The notes under the pieces were generated by a model that made no database searches, was not told the DNA's origin, and saw only the letters and a program-made list of their open reading frames with translations. A program made the translations under genes and the position numbers. A stretch of 64,000 nt of DNA. It comes from Streptomyces physcomitrii. Its GTDB lineage: Bacteria; Actinomycetota; Actinomycetes; Streptomycetales; Streptomycetaceae. Shown here one piece after another: positions 41,737 through 51,547 of this stretch; position 1 is the first letter of the stretch; each line of letters opens with the position of its first letter. The stretch lies in contig NZ_JAAWWP010000003.1 of the NCBI RefSeq assembly GCF_012273655.1, positions 62,001-126,000 of the forward strand. Reading direction: 5' to 3'.

Positions 41737-43140
41737 TCACCGCTTCGGGGGCCGGAAGTCCTCGGCTCCGGGAAAGACGAGGTGGTCGCAGCCCCGCCGC
41801 TGCGCCACGTCCTTGACGTAGGCGCGGAAATAGCGGGCCCAGGCGGGCGTCACGGACTTCGCGTACAGGTGGTCCAGGGAGAGGGTGTGCACGGCGTGGC
41901 CGCCGTCACGGCACTCGGAGGAGGCCCACCAGACAGCGGTCCTGCCGCGCCCCGCCGTGCCGCGGGGGGCGCTTGCCGACCCGTCGCCGTCCCAGAATTC
42001 GACGCTGTCCGCCAAGTCGCCGTAGTAGGTGTGCAGCGCCGCCCAGAACGGCCCCGCGGGGAAGTCCCTGTCGTAGTCCCCCCTGTGGACGGCCTCGTAG
42101 CGGAGGTCTCCGGCGCGTTCCGGGCCCATGCCGAGCAGGCACCGCTCCTCGCTGACCGCTTTGTCGGCGTGGGCGGGGAAGGCGCGTTCGGGGAAGTCCG
42201 CGCGGCGGGCGAAGGGGCGGGCGAAGGCGCAGGTGCCCTCGGCCCGGGCGGCCGGCTGGGGGCTGCGGGGCGGATCGGCGGGCAGCCCCTCGGCGGGTTC
42301 CTCCCAGCCTCGCCCGCAATGCGCCCGCTCGGCCAGGTTGTTGACCGTGCCGACCGCTGTCCGGGCCAGCAGATGCCGATCGCGGGCGGTCAGCGGGCCG
42401 TCGCTCCTGAGGCGCGGGATTTCGGCCTTGGCCCAGAGCGACTTGACCGGCGAACCCTTCAAACGGCCCTCGCGGCAGGGGAGACGGACCGTCACCGCGG
42501 CGTCGGTGACCACGCCGTCCACGGGACCGCCGAGGGGCTGGGGCCCCGGGGTGTCCGCCTCGCCGGGGCGGCCGGAGCTGAGATCCCGGGCGACGAGGTA
42601 GGCCTCGGGATCCTCGGGACTCGGCCGCGCGGTGCGCGCGGTGCCCGCCGCGGCGCGGAAGAAGTACCGGCGGCCCGATCCGTCTCCGGCCAGATCGGAG
42701 AAGAGGCCGCAGCCCGATCCGTCGACTTCGAGCGTGTCCCCGGGCGCGCTGATCCGCCCCTCCGATTCGGGCAGGGCGAGCACCAGCCCGGCGGGCACGA
42801 GCCCGTCGCAGGCCGCGTCGATCTCGTAGCGGCCCAGGAGGTTGGTGGCCAGAAGCCAGCCGCCGCCGACCGCGCCGAACGCGGCGACGAGCACGCAGAA
42901 CGCGTTGACCAGGCTCAGCCGGCGCGAGCGGAGGCCCGGCCTGAACAGGCCCCCGCGCGGGCCCAGTCGGAGCGGCTCCCCGATTCCCTCCCGGTAGCGC
43001 GCCGTATAACTTCCGATCGCGTCCAGCTGCTCCCCGGAGAAACCGCCACCGGCGCCCGAGCCCGTCCCCCGCGCCCCGGCCTCTGCCGCCACGCCCCGGC
43101 TCTCCTCGCCCGGCCGTTCTCCGCCACCCCGGATCGACAC
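41737..43140 (-). CDS. Membrane-anchored protein of unknown function
   Basis: The protein has 467 residues. GTG 43140 has GGGAGG 6 bases upstream. A cytosolic Gly/Glu-rich N-terminus (1-72) leads to one helix (about 76-98; LVNAFCVLVAAFGAVGGGWL). A large extracytoplasmic domain with several Cys follows, including a late HTYYGDLADSVEFWDGD segment and a C-terminal HLYAKSVTPAWARYF. No known domain recognised. Coding bias is normal. Topology is N-in, C-out. Confidence 0.82.
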   Translation of the reverse strand: MSIRGGGERPGEESRGVAAEAGARGTGSGAGGGFSGEQLDAIGSYTARYREGIGEPLRLGPRGGLFRPGLRSRRLSLVNAFCVLVAAFGAVGGGWLLATNLLGRYEIDAACDGLVPAGLVLALPESEGRISAPGDTLEVDGSGCGLFSDLAGDGSGRRYFFRAAAGTARTARPSPEDPEAYLVARDLSSGRPGEADTPGPQPLGGPVDGVVTDAAVTVRLPCREGRLKGSPVKSLWAKAEIPRLRSDGPLTARDRHLLARTAVGTVNNLAERAHCGRGWEEPAEGLPADPPRSPQPAARAEGTCAFARPFARRADFPERAFPAHADKAVSEERCLLGMGPERAGDLRYEAVHRGDYDRDFPAGPFWAALHTYYGDLADSVEFWDGDGSASAPRGTAGRGRTAVWWASSECRDGGHAVHTLSLDHLYAKSVTPAWARYFRAYVKDVAQRRGCDHLVFPGAEDFRPPKR

Positions 43141-43439
43141 GACTCCCCTCCCGTGGCCCCCCGCGCCCCGACACGACCCGTCCGGTCGGCCGCCTGCGGT
43201 ACGCACTCCCCTGCCCCGCGGCCGCCCATGTCCCGGCCCGTACGTACCGCCGGACGCGTGCCAGTCTGCCCGTCCGGCGACGGCCCCCGCCAAGCGGCGC
43301 GAGCGCGGAACAGCGAGCACGGGACGCGAGCACGGGACGGGTGCGGGAGCGCGGCAGCGGAACGCGGGCCCCGCCGAAAGACAGGACCCGCGTCTCGTGC
43401 CTGCCGTTCCGCTCGTACCTGCCGTTCCGCGACGGTCGA
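43141..43439. other. Intergenic region after purL
   Basis: No gene. It contains short direct repeats, including two copies of gcgagcacgggac near 43315-43340 and two of cctgccgttccgc at 43400-43431, and the promoter of the membrane-anchored protein at its left end. Confidence 0.4.
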
Positions 43440-45704
43440 CTAGGCCAGCACCGCCGGGATCGTCGTCTCGTGGGCCGTACGGAGTTCGGTCAGCGGGAGG
43501 CTGAACTCGCCCTGGACCTCGACGACCGCGCCGTCCTCCTCGCGGCCGTCGACCACGCCGATACGGGTGGCGGGCAGGCCGCGGGCGCCGCACATGTCGG
43601 TGAAGCGGAGCTCCTCCGAGCGGGGGACGGCGACGAGGGCGCGGCCCGCCGACTCCGAGAAGAGGAAGGTGAAGGCGTCCAGGCCGTCGGGGACGACCAG
43701 GCGGGCGCCCTTGCCGCCGAGCAGGGCCGACTCGGTGACGGCCTGCACGAGACCGCCGTCGGAGAGGTCGTGCGCGGAGTCGGCCATGCCGTCGCGGGAG
43801 GCCGCGATGAGGATCTCGGCGAGCAACCGCTCGCGCTCCAGGTCGACTTGGGGCGGCAGCCCGCCGAGGTGGTCGTGCACCACCTGCGACCAGGCCGAGC
43901 CGCCGAACTCCTCGCGGGTGTCGCCGAGGAGGTAGAGCAGCTGGCCCTCCTCCTGGAAGGCGACCGGGGTGCGGCGGGCCACGTCGTCGATGACGCCGAG
44001 CACCGCGACGACGGGCGTCGGGTGGATCGCCGCCTCGCCGGTCTGGTTGTAGAGGGAGACATTGCCGCCGGTGACCGGGGTGCCCAACTCCTGGCAGGCG
44101 TCGGCGAGTCCGCGGACGGCCTCGGCGAACTGCCACATGACGGCCGGGTCCTCGGGCGAGCCGAAGTTCAGGCAGTCGGAGACGGCGAGCGGCCTGGCAC
44201 CGGTGGTGGCGACATTGCGGTACGCCTCCGCCAGCGCCAACTGGGCGCCGTGGTACGGGTCGAGCTTGGCGTAGCGGCCGTTGCCGTCGGTGGCGAGGGC
44301 GACGCCGAGGCCGGACTCCTCGTCGATACGGATCATGCCGGAGTCCTGCGGCTGGGCGAGCACCGTGTTGCCCTGCACCAGGTGGTCGTACTGGCTGGTG
44401 ATCCACGCCTTGGAGGCCTGGTTCGGGGAGCCGACCAACCGCAGTACCTGGTCACGGAGTTGGTCGCCGCCGGCCGGGCGCGGGAGCTTGTTCGCGTCGT
44501 CGGCCTGGAGGGCGTCCTGCCAGTCGGGGCGGGCGTAGGGGCGCTCGTAGACCGGGCCGTCGTGGGCGACGGTGCGCGGGTCGACGTCGACGATCTTCTC
44601 GCCGTGCCAGTAGATCTCCAGGCGGTCGCCGTCGGTCACCTCGCCGATGACGGTGGCGATGACGTCCCACTTCTCGCAGATCGCGAGGAAGCGCTCGACC
44701 TTCTCCGGCTCGACCACCGCGCACATGCGCTCCTGCGACTCGCTCATGAGGATCTCCTCGGGCGAGAGCGTGGAGTCGCGCAGCGGGACGTCGTCCAGGA
44801 CGACGTGCATGCCGCCGGAGCCGTTGGAGGCCAACTCGCTGGTGGCGCAGGAGAGTCCGGCCGCGCCGAGGTCCTGGATGCCGACCACCAGCTTCTCGGC
44901 GAAGGCCTCCAGGGTGCACTCGATGAGCAGCTTCTCCTGGAAGGGGTCGCCGACCTGGACGGCGGGGCGCTTCGAGGGCTTCGCGTCGTCGAAGGTCTCG
45001 GAGGCCAGGATGGAGGCGCCGCCGATGCCGTCGCCGCCGGTGCGGGCCCCGTAGAGGATGACCTTGTTGCCCGCGCCGGAGGCCTTGGCGAGGTGGATGT
45101 CCTCGTGCCGCATCACGCCGATCGCCCCGGCGTTGACCAGCGGGTTTCCCTGGTAGCAGGCGTCGAAGACGACCTCGCCGCCGATGTTGGGCAGGCCGAG
45201 GCAGTTGCCGTAGCCGCCGATTCCGGCGACCACTCCGGGCAGCACGCGCTTGGTGTCGGGGTGGTCCGCGGCGCCGAAGCGCAGCGGGTCGACCACGGCC
45301 ACCGGGCGGGCGCCCATCGCGATGATGTCGCGCACGATGCCGCCGACGCCGGTCGCGGCGCCCTGGTAGGGCTCCACGTACGAGGGGTGGTTGTGGCTCT
45401 CCACCTTGAAGGTGACCGCGTAACCCTGGCCGACGTCGACCACACCGGCGTTCTCGCCGATGCCGACGAGCAGCGCGTCCGACCGCGGGGCCTTCTCGCC
45501 GAACTGGCGCAGGTGCACCTTGGAGGACTTGTACGAGCAGTGCTCGGACCACATCACGGAGTACATGGCGAGTTCGGCGCCGGTCGGGCGGCGGCCGAGG
45601 ATCTCGACGACGCGCTCGTACTCGTCCTTCTTCAGGCCGAGTTCGGCCCAGGGCAGCTCGACGTCGGGGGTGCGGGTCGCGTTGTCGACCGTGTCGAGAG
45701 TCAT
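43440..45704 (-). CDS. purL: Phosphoribosylformylglycinamidine synthase subunit PurL
   Basis: The protein has 754 residues, the small three-component PurL type. ATG 45704 overlaps the purQ stop (ATGA). Catalytic-site sequences include [10 protein letters not shown] near 50, the ATP-binding [21 protein letters not shown] near 100, and [10 protein letters not shown]. It forms FGAM from FGAR with ammonia from PurQ and needs PurS for assembly. Last gene of purSQL. Confidence 0.97.
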   Translation of the reverse strand: MTLDTVDNATRTPDVELPWAELGLKKDEYERVVEILGRRPTGAELAMYSVMWSEHCSYKSSKVHLRQFGEKAPRSDALLVGIGENAGVVDVGQGYAVTFKVESHNHPSYVEPYQGAATGVGGIVRDIIAMGARPVAVVDPLRFGAADHPDTKRVLPGVVAGIGGYGNCLGLPNIGGEVVFDACYQGNPLVNAGAIGVMRHEDIHLAKASGAGNKVILYGARTGGDGIGGASILASETFDDAKPSKRPAVQVGDPFQEKLLIECTLEAFAEKLVVGIQDLGAAGLSCATSELASNGSGGMHVVLDDVPLRDSTLSPEEILMSESQERMCAVVEPEKVERFLAICEKWDVIATVIGEVTDGDRLEIYWHGEKIVDVDPRTVAHDGPVYERPYARPDWQDALQADDANKLPRPAGGDQLRDQVLRLVGSPNQASKAWITSQYDHLVQGNTVLAQPQDSGMIRIDEESGLGVALATDGNGRYAKLDPYHGAQLALAEAYRNVATTGARPLAVSDCLNFGSPEDPAVMWQFAEAVRGLADACQELGTPVTGGNVSLYNQTGEAAIHPTPVVAVLGVIDDVARRTPVAFQEEGQLLYLLGDTREEFGGSAWSQVVHDHLGGLPPQVDLERERLLAEILIAASRDGMADSAHDLSDGGLVQAVTESALLGGKGARLVVPDGLDAFTFLFSESAGRALVAVPRSEELRFTDMCGARGLPATRIGVVDGREEDGAVVEVQGEFSLPLTELRTAHETTIPAVLA

Positions 45705-46420
45705 GCGGAGACCAGCCTCTTGAGGATCGAGGTGAAGAACGGCAGCCCGTCGGTGCGGCCGTTGCCGACCAGGGATTCGACGGCGTGCTCGGGGTGCGGC
45801 ATGAGGCCGACGACGCTGCCGGTCTCGTTGGTGATGCCCGCGATGTCGCGCAGCGAGCCGTTGGGGTTGTGGCCCACCCCGGGGACGGCGCCGGCCTCCT
45901 CGTCGGCACCGGCCACGTAGCGGAAGACGACGCGGCCCTCCGCCTCCAGCATGTCGAGGGTGCGCGCGTCGGCGACGTACCGCCCGTCCATGTTCTTCAG
46001 CGGGATGTGGATCTCCTGGCCCGCCGCGAAATCGGCCGTCCAGGCGGTCGCGCTGTTCTCCACGCGCAGCTTCTGGTCGCGGCAGATGAAGTGCAGGTGG
46101 TTGTTGCCGAGCATGGCGCCGGGCAGCAGGTGGGCCTCGGTGAGGACCTGGAATCCATTGCAGATGCCGAGGACCGGCAGGCCCGACTTCGCCTCGGCGA
46201 TGATCGTTTCCATCACGGGCGAGAAACGCGAGATGGCGCCGGCCCGCAGGTAGTCGCCGTAGGAGAATCCGCCGGGCAGGACCACCGCGTCGACCTGCTT
46301 CAGGTCTTTGTCCTTGTGCCACAGGGCGACCGGTTCGGCGCCGGCGAGGCGGATGGCGCGCTGGGTGTCGCGGTCGTCGAGACTGCCGGGGAAGGTGACA
46401 ACTCCAATACGCGAGGTCAC
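45701..46420 (-). CDS. purQ: Phosphoribosylformylglycinamidine synthase glutaminase PurQ
   Basis: The protein has 239 residues. GTG 46420 overlaps the purS stop (GTGA). Class I glutamine amidotransferase: nucleophile Cys in LGICNGFQ, His/Glu in [10 protein letters not shown]. Delivers ammonia to PurL. Confidence 0.97.
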   Translation of the reverse strand: MTSRIGVVTFPGSLDDRDTQRAIRLAGAEPVALWHKDKDLKQVDAVVLPGGFSYGDYLRAGAISRFSPVMETIIAEAKSGLPVLGICNGFQVLTEAHLLPGAMLGNNHLHFICRDQKLRVENSATAWTADFAAGQEIHIPLKNMDGRYVADARTLDMLEAEGRVVFRYVAGADEEAGAVPGVGHNPNGSLRDIAGITNETGSVVGLMPHPEHAVESLVGNGRTDGLPFFTSILKRLVSA

Positions 46421-46668
46421 TTTTCCTCCTCGACCTTCACGGTGAAGTTTTCGATCACGGTGTTGGCGAGGAAGGTTTCGGCGAGCTCGTGGATTCGGGC
46501 GAGCGCGGCGTCGTCGACCGGACCGTCCACTTCGAGTTCGAACCGCTTTCCCTGACGTACATCGGAGATGCCCTCGAAGCCGAGGCGCGGCAGCGCCCGC
46601 TGAACGGCCTGGCCCTGGGGGTCGAGGATCTCCGGCTTGAGCATGACGTCGACTACGACGCGTGCCAC
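46417..46668 (-). CDS. purS: Phosphoribosylformylglycinamidine synthase subunit PurS
   Basis: The protein has 83 residues. I chose GTG 46668 ([13 protein letters not shown]) over GTG 46674 because GGGAG lies 5 bases before it. Small alpha/beta subunit that bridges PurL and PurQ. First gene of the operon, 40 bases downstream of a 29-bp dyad. Confidence 0.96.
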   Translation of the reverse strand: MARVVVDVMLKPEILDPQGQAVQRALPRLGFEGISDVRQGKRFELEVDGPVDDAALARIHELAETFLANTVIENFTVKVEEEK

Positions 46669-46708
46669 TGGCACTCCCGGTGTGTGGTGCTGAGCAGGTT
46701 CGTTCAGA

Positions 46709-46737
46709 CTACCCGTACAGAATTTCTACGCGGGTAG
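46709..46737. promoter_or_regulatory. 29-bp dyad upstream of purSQL
   Basis: CTACCCG (46709-46715) pairs with CGGGTAG (46731-46737), and inner AGAA (46719-46722) with TTCT (46724-46727): 11 of 14 positions are symmetric around 46723. It lies 41-69 bases upstream of the purS start, as expected for an operator of a purine-responsive repressor. Confidence 0.6.
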
Positions 46738-47062
46738 ATTCGTAGGTTCCGACGAGACACCGATCACTTCGCGGACGGGACGAAGAGCCTCCGGGCACAA
46801 ATACTCCGCAAGAAACCCCGGAGGCACCCCGCAAGCACCCGGGAAGTACCCCAGGGAAGCCCGAACCGGACCCGAGAAGCGGCGAAAAGCGCTAGGCGCA
46901 GATTGTGTGCAGACACGCTGAGGTATTTCGAAGGGCTTCCCAGTGCAATGCCGCGCCCTGTACAAAGGGAATATCTCACGGGGATTTTCCCCGCAACCAG
47001 CCGGACAGTCGGCAAACGGGCACGTCAAGAGCACCGGATGCCGCGCGAAGGGACCGATATTC
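46738..47062. other. Divergent control region of purSQL and lsr2
   Basis: No gene. AT-leaning stretches suited to promoters lie at 46795-46815 and 46960-46990 (tgtacaaagggaatatct). The latter probably drives lsr2. Confidence 0.45.
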
Positions 47063-47380
47063 GTGGCGCAGCGTGTCGTGGTCACACTCTTTGACGACAT
47101 CGACGGCGGGGAAGCGACGGAAACCATCGTCTTCGGCCTGGACGGCACGTCGTACGAGATCGACCTCAGCAAGACGAACGCCTCGAAGCTGCGCAAGGCG
47201 CTCGAACCCTACGTGGAGGCGGGCCGCAAGAAGGCCAGGTCCGGCAAGACCTTCACGCACACCTCGGTCACCCCGGACCCGGCCGCCGTCCGCGCCTGGG
47301 CCCGCTCGCACCGGATGGACGTGCCCCCGCGCGGCCGCATCCCCAAGAAGGTCTACGAGGCCTTCGACGCCGCCCGCTGA
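47063..47380 (+). CDS. lsr2: Lsr2 family nucleoid-associated protein
   Basis: The protein has 105 residues. GTG 47063 (MAQRVVVTLFDDIDGGEA) has AAGGGA 9 bases upstream. The N-terminal dimerisation domain (to ~55) is followed by the DNA-binding domain ending with the AT-hook-like RGRIPKKV. Lsr2 coats AT-rich, often foreign, DNA and silences it, including many Streptomyces specialised-metabolite clusters. This is probably the paralogue linked to purSQL (like SCO4076) rather than the main Lsr2. Confidence 0.95.
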   Translation: MAQRVVVTLFDDIDGGEATETIVFGLDGTSYEIDLSKTNASKLRKALEPYVEAGRKKARSGKTFTHTSVTPDPAAVRAWARSHRMDVPPRGRIPKKVYEAFDAAR

Positions 47381-47433
47381 CCGGCGTCCGCCGGGCCCCG
47401 GACCGGGGCCGACGGCCCCTCGGGGCAGCCGAC

Positions 47434-47464
47434 TTGCGCAGTACCCCCGCCGGTCGGCTAAAGT
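47434..47464 (+). promoter_or_regulatory. Promoter of tRNA-Gly genes
   Basis: TTGCGC (47434-47439), a 19-base spacer and TAAAGT (47459-47464), 50 bases before tRNA-Gly(TCC). Confidence 0.55.
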
Positions 47465-47514
47465 CTGGAGCACGCCGAGGGGCGAGGCCGGAAACGGCAA
47501 GTCCCCGAAGTCGT

Positions 47515-47586
47515 GCGGGTGTAGTTCAGTAGTAGAACACCCCCTTTCCAAGGGGGAGGCGCAGTGTGCAATTCCTGTCACCCGCT
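47515..47586 (+). tRNA. tRNA-Gly (TCC)
   Basis: A 72-base cloverleaf: acceptor GCGGGTG with CACCCGC, anticodon loop TTTCCAA gives TCC. Confidence 0.96.
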
Positions 47587-47666
47587 CTGCACCGCCGTTC
47601 CAGCCACTCTTGTGGATACGGTAGGCTGGTGCTCGCGCCGATCTGTGAGAGCCGGTCGGAGGCAAT

Positions 47667-47739
47667 GCGAACGTAGCTCAGTTGGTAGAGCGCAACCTTG
47701 CCAAGGTTGAGGTCGCGAGTTCGAACCTCGTCGTTCGCT
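47667..47739 (+). tRNA. tRNA-Gly (GCC), copy 1
   Basis: A 73-base cloverleaf: acceptor GCGAACG with CGTTCGC, anticodon GCC. Identical to the gene at 52292-52364. Confidence 0.97.
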
Positions 47740-47753
47740 CTGAAGCAGAAGAG

Positions 47754-47790
47754 AGAAACCCCGTTCCTGGTGGACGGGGTTTCTTTCGTT
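47754..47790 (+). terminator. Terminator after tRNA-Gly copy 1
   Basis: Arms 47754-47764 and 47774-47784 are exact complements (11 bp), followed by a T-rich run (ttcgtttta). Confidence 0.9.
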
Positions 47791-47982
47791 TTACCGCCGC
47801 TCGCGTTACCGCCCCTCGCGCCTCCCCGGCGCGCTTCCCGCCGCCCGCTTCCTGATTTCTGCCGGGCGTTCCCTTTTCCGCCGGTCCCGCCCGTTCTCGC
47901 TCCGGCCGCTTCTGACATTTGTCATGCGGGCCGATGACACCTCGCACTGCCGGGCCGCCGGACGCGCGGCGAGGCTCGATAC

Positions 47983-49119
47983 ATGGACAGCGAGGAGTAC
48001 GTGATCAGGGCGGACGAGGTACGCCGGGTCTACCAGGGCGGCTTCGAGGCGGTACGCGGGGTGAGCTTCGCCGTGCGGCGGGGCGAGCTGTTCGCGCTGC
48101 TGGGCACCAACGGCGCGGGCAAGACCTCCACGGTGGAACTGCTCGAAGGACTGGCCGAGCCCGCCGGAGGCCGGGTACGGGTGCTGGGGCACGACCCCTT
48201 CGGCGAACGGTCCCGGGTGCGGCCGCGCACCGGGGTGATGCTCCAGGAGGGCGGCTTCCCCTCGGGCCTCACCACGGCGGAGACGGTCCGGATGTGGGCC
48301 GGGTGCACGAGCGGGCCGCGGCCGGTGGACGAGGCGCTGGAGATGGTGGGCCTCGCGGACCGCGCCGGGGTGCGGATCAAGCAGCTCTCCGGTGGCGAGC
48401 GGCGCAGGCTCGACCTCGCGCTCGCCCTCCTCGGCCGCCCCGAGGTGCTCTTCCTCGACGAGCCGACCACCGGCCTGGACGCCGAAGGGCGCCGCGACAC
48501 CTGGGAGTTGGTGCGCAGGCTGCGCGCGGAGGGCACCACCGTGCTGCTGACCACGCACTACCTGGAGGAGGCCGAGGAACTCGCCGACCGGCTCGCGGTG
48601 CTGCACGAGGGGCGGATCGCCGCCTCGGGCACCGTCGCCGAGGTGGTCGCCGAGCAGCCCTCGCAGATGTCCTTCCAGCTGCCCGAGGGCTACCACCCGG
48701 GCGACCTCCCGCCGCTGGCCCCGCTCGGCGTCACCCGGCACGAGGTCGAGGGCCGGCTCCTGCGGCTGCACACCCGGGAGCTCCAGCGCACGGCGACCGC
48801 GGTCCTCGGCTGGGCGGAGCGGACCGGGGTCGAGCTGCGCGGCCTGAACGTACGCGCCGCCTCGCTGGAGGAGGCCTTCCTGCGGATAGCCCGGGAGGCG
48901 GGCGAGGGCGCCGGGAGCGGACGGGACGAGCGGGACACCGGCGGCCGCGGCGGCAAGGGCCCCGGCGGGCCCCGGGGACTCGGCGGACTGCGGGGACTCG
49001 GCGGGCTGCGCGGCCGCAAGGCGCGGGCACCCCGGGCCTCCGTACCGCAGCAGCAGTCGAGCCCCCACCAGCAGGTGCGGGGACCCCGGGCCGACGGAGC
49101 GAAGGAGCACAGCGCATGA
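47983..49119 (+). CDS. ABC transporter ATP-binding protein (drug-exporter type)
   Basis: The protein has 378 residues. ATG 47983. Walker A GTNGAGKT near 42, signature LSGGERRRL, Walker B LFLDEPTTGLD, and the C-terminal extension (DUF4162-like, to ~310) typical of DrrA-like pumps. A further 65 residues are Gly/Arg-rich and disordered. Overlaps the permease gene by ATGA. Operon order ATPase - permease - sensor kinase - regulator is that of DesKR-like or antibiotic-responsive exporters. Confidence 0.93.
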   Translation: MDSEEYVIRADEVRRVYQGGFEAVRGVSFAVRRGELFALLGTNGAGKTSTVELLEGLAEPAGGRVRVLGHDPFGERSRVRPRTGVMLQEGGFPSGLTTAETVRMWAGCTSGPRPVDEALEMVGLADRAGVRIKQLSGGERRRLDLALALLGRPEVLFLDEPTTGLDAEGRRDTWELVRRLRAEGTTVLLTTHYLEEAEELADRLAVLHEGRIAASGTVAEVVAEQPSQMSFQLPEGYHPGDLPPLAPLGVTRHEVEGRLLRLHTRELQRTATAVLGWAERTGVELRGLNVRAASLEEAFLRIAREAGEGAGSGRDERDTGGRGGKGPGGPRGLGGLRGLGGLRGRKARAPRASVPQQQSSPHQQVRGPRADGAKEHSA

Positions 49120-49973
49120 GCGGCAGCACCCAGGACTACGCGCCCGCCGCCGGGCCCGCGCCGGGCGGCGGCGACCGGACCTATACCGGAGGCGGCGCCG
49201 ACGGACCGCGGACCACACCCCTCGGCCGGATGCGGGCGCTCGCCCGGGCCGAGCTGACACTGCTCGGCCGCAGCCCCGGCACCCTCTTCGTGGCGCTCTT
49301 CGTGCCGCTGGCGCTGCCCGCGAGCCTGCGCACCACGGTCAAGGACATGGACCTGGCGAAGCACGGGCTGAACCTCGCCGAGGTGCTGCTGCCCGCCGCC
49401 ATGGGCTTCGCGCTGCTCTTCGCGGTGTACACGGCGCTGGTCAGCACGCTGGTCGCGCGGCGCGAGGAGCTGGTGCTCAAGCGGCTGCGCACCGGGGAGG
49501 CGGGCGACGGCGAGATCCTGGTCGGGGGCGCGGTGCCCGCGGTCGCGATCGGCCTGGCGCAGTGCCTGCTCGTCGCGGTCGCCAGCACGGCCGTACTGGA
49601 CGTGGAGCTGCCCGGCGCCCCGCACCTCGCGGTGGCCGGGGTGCTGCTCGGCCTGGTGCTCAGCGCCGTGTTCGCGACGCTGACCTCCGCCGTGACCCGG
49701 ACCGTGGAGTCCGCGGGTGTGACCGTGATGCCCTTCATGATGCTCTCGCTGATCGCCTCGGGGATCACGGTCCCGCTGGAGGTCTTCCCGGACCGGCTGC
49801 GCACCGTCTGCGAGCTGCTGCCGCTCTCCCCGGTGATGGCGCTGATCCGCGGCGCCTGGACCGGCGAGCTGTCCGCCGCCGAGACGCTCGGCCACCTCCT
49901 CACCGCGCTGGCGTGGATCGTGCTCGGCTGCTTCGCTGTGCGACGGTGGATGCGCTGGGAACCCCGGCGGTGA
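49116..49973 (+). CDS. ABC-2 type permease
   Basis: The protein has 285 residues. A Gly-rich cytosolic N-terminus (1-45) precedes six membrane helices, beginning with TLFVALFVPLALPASL near 65. The ABC-2 signature region near 205-235 (FMMLSLIASGITVPLEVFP) is present. Pump partner of the preceding ATPase. Confidence 0.93.
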   Translation: MSGSTQDYAPAAGPAPGGGDRTYTGGGADGPRTTPLGRMRALARAELTLLGRSPGTLFVALFVPLALPASLRTTVKDMDLAKHGLNLAEVLLPAAMGFALLFAVYTALVSTLVARREELVLKRLRTGEAGDGEILVGGAVPAVAIGLAQCLLVAVASTAVLDVELPGAPHLAVAGVLLGLVLSAVFATLTSAVTRTVESAGVTVMPFMMLSLIASGITVPLEVFPDRLRTVCELLPLSPVMALIRGAWTGELSAAETLGHLLTALAWIVLGCFAVRRWMRWEPRR

Positions 49974-50029
49974 CCGCGGCCGGGCCGGCCGGCGCGGTGG
50001 CCGGGACGGCGGACGGCAGGGAGAGCGAG

Positions 50030-51547
50030 ATGCGAAGGCCGGGCAACTGGTGGCGGCGCAAGAGCACACCGGCGAAGGTCGAGGCGTACACCCGCTGGTG
50101 CTACTGGTTCATCGCCGCCAGCGAGATCCTCGCGGTCGGCGTGGCCGGATTCGGGAAGCTCTCCCCCGGCCTCGCCGCGGGGCTCTTCCTCGCGGTCGCC
50201 GTGCACGCCGCGGTGGGCGCGGCGGCCGTCGGCCCCACCCTGGAGTGGGTGCTCGACCGGCGGCCCCGGCCGCGCCGCCACCTCGCCGCGGTGGCCGCCG
50301 CCACCGTGCTCATCGCCGCCACGGCCCTCGCCCTGGCCCAGCACGGGCCCGGCGAGCACAGCGCCGCCGCGGGCGCCACCCTCTACACCGGGATCCTGGT
50401 CTTCGGCATCGGCCTCTTCGGGCTCGGCCTGGGCAGCACGAAGCGCCTGGTCTGGCTGGTGGCCGGGGGCGCGGTGGGCGGGGCGCTGCTCGCCGTTCCG
50501 CTCGGCATGGCGCCGCTGGGCGCCCCCGTGCTCGGCCTCGGCATCCTGATCGGCAGCGGCTTCCTCGCCTTCACCTCCGGCTTCTCGGTCTGGCTGCTCA
50601 AGGCGGTGTACGCGCTCGACGAGGCCCGGGAGACGCGGGCCCGGCTCGCGGTCGCCGAGGAGCGGCTGCGCTTCGGCCGCGATCTGCACGACGTGCTCGG
50701 CCGCAACCTCGCCGTCATCGCCCTCAAGAGCGAACTCGCCGTCCAGCTCGCCCGCCGCGAGCGCCCCGAGTCGGTGGACCAGATGATCGAGGTCCAGCGC
50801 ATCGCCCAGGAGTCCCAGCGCGAGGTCCGCGAGGTGGTACGGGGCTACCGCGGAGTCGCCGTGGACACCGAACTCGCCGGTGCCCAGGGCGTGTTGACCG
50901 CCGCGGGCATCGACTGCGCGGTCACCGGGGCGGCGGCCTCCACCCGGCTGCCGACCACCGTGCAGGGCGCCCTCGGCTGGGTGGTGCGCGAGGCGGCCAC
51001 CAACGCCCTGCGCCACGGCGACGCCACCCGCTGCACCATCGCGCTCACCGTCACCGGGGGCCTGGCCACCCTCACGGTCGAGAACGACGGGGTGCCGGAG
51101 CCCCAGCCGGGCGGCCTCCCGGGGGCGCTCGGAGGCACGGGGAGCACCGGCGGCTCCGGCCTCGCGGGCCTGCGCGAACGCCTCGCCCCGGTGGAGGGCT
51201 CGCTGACCGCCGGTCCGGTCGGGGACGGCAGGTTCCGGGTGGTCGCGGAGGTGCCGGTACGCGGGGACTCGTATGCGGGCGGGCGTGGAGACGTGCACGA
51301 GGGCTCGTATGCGGACGTACGTGCGGACGGGCACGAGGACTCGTATGCGGGCGTACATGGGGACGTACGTGGGGAACGGCAGGTACCCGGTGCGCCCGGT
51401 CGGCACGGGGAGCCGGAGGAGCGCGAGGAGCGGCGGGAACCGCGGGAGCAGCCGGAGCAGCGGGAGCAGGGCGACGTGCAGCAGAGCGGCAGGGAAGCGG
51501 GGCCGGGCAAGGCGGTCCGGGGCGGAGAGAACGGGGCGGCGGCGTGA
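50030..51547 (+). CDS. Sensor histidine kinase (HisKA_3, DesK-like)
   Basis: The protein has 505 residues. I chose ATG 50030 (AGGGAG 6 bases upstream); GTG 49970, overlapping the permease stop, is possible. About six membrane helices (25-200) form the input. The phospho-acceptor His is in FGRDLHDVLGRNLAVIALK near 222. The ATPase has REAATNALRHG and GSGLAGLRERL. A ~100-residue tail of DSYAGV/DV-rich repeats and E/R-rich residues follows and is probably disordered. Likely senses membrane or drug stress and signals to the next gene. Confidence 0.93.
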   Translation: MRRPGNWWRRKSTPAKVEAYTRWCYWFIAASEILAVGVAGFGKLSPGLAAGLFLAVAVHAAVGAAAVGPTLEWVLDRRPRPRRHLAAVAAATVLIAATALALAQHGPGEHSAAAGATLYTGILVFGIGLFGLGLGSTKRLVWLVAGGAVGGALLAVPLGMAPLGAPVLGLGILIGSGFLAFTSGFSVWLLKAVYALDEARETRARLAVAEERLRFGRDLHDVLGRNLAVIALKSELAVQLARRERPESVDQMIEVQRIAQESQREVREVVRGYRGVAVDTELAGAQGVLTAAGIDCAVTGAAASTRLPTTVQGALGWVVREAATNALRHGDATRCTIALTVTGGLATLTVENDGVPEPQPGGLPGALGGTGSTGGSGLAGLRERLAPVEGSLTAGPVGDGRFRVVAEVPVRGDSYAGGRGDVHEGSYADVRADGHEDSYAGVHGDVRGERQVPGAPGRHGEPEEREERREPREQPEQREQGDVQQSGREAGPGKAVRGGENGAAA

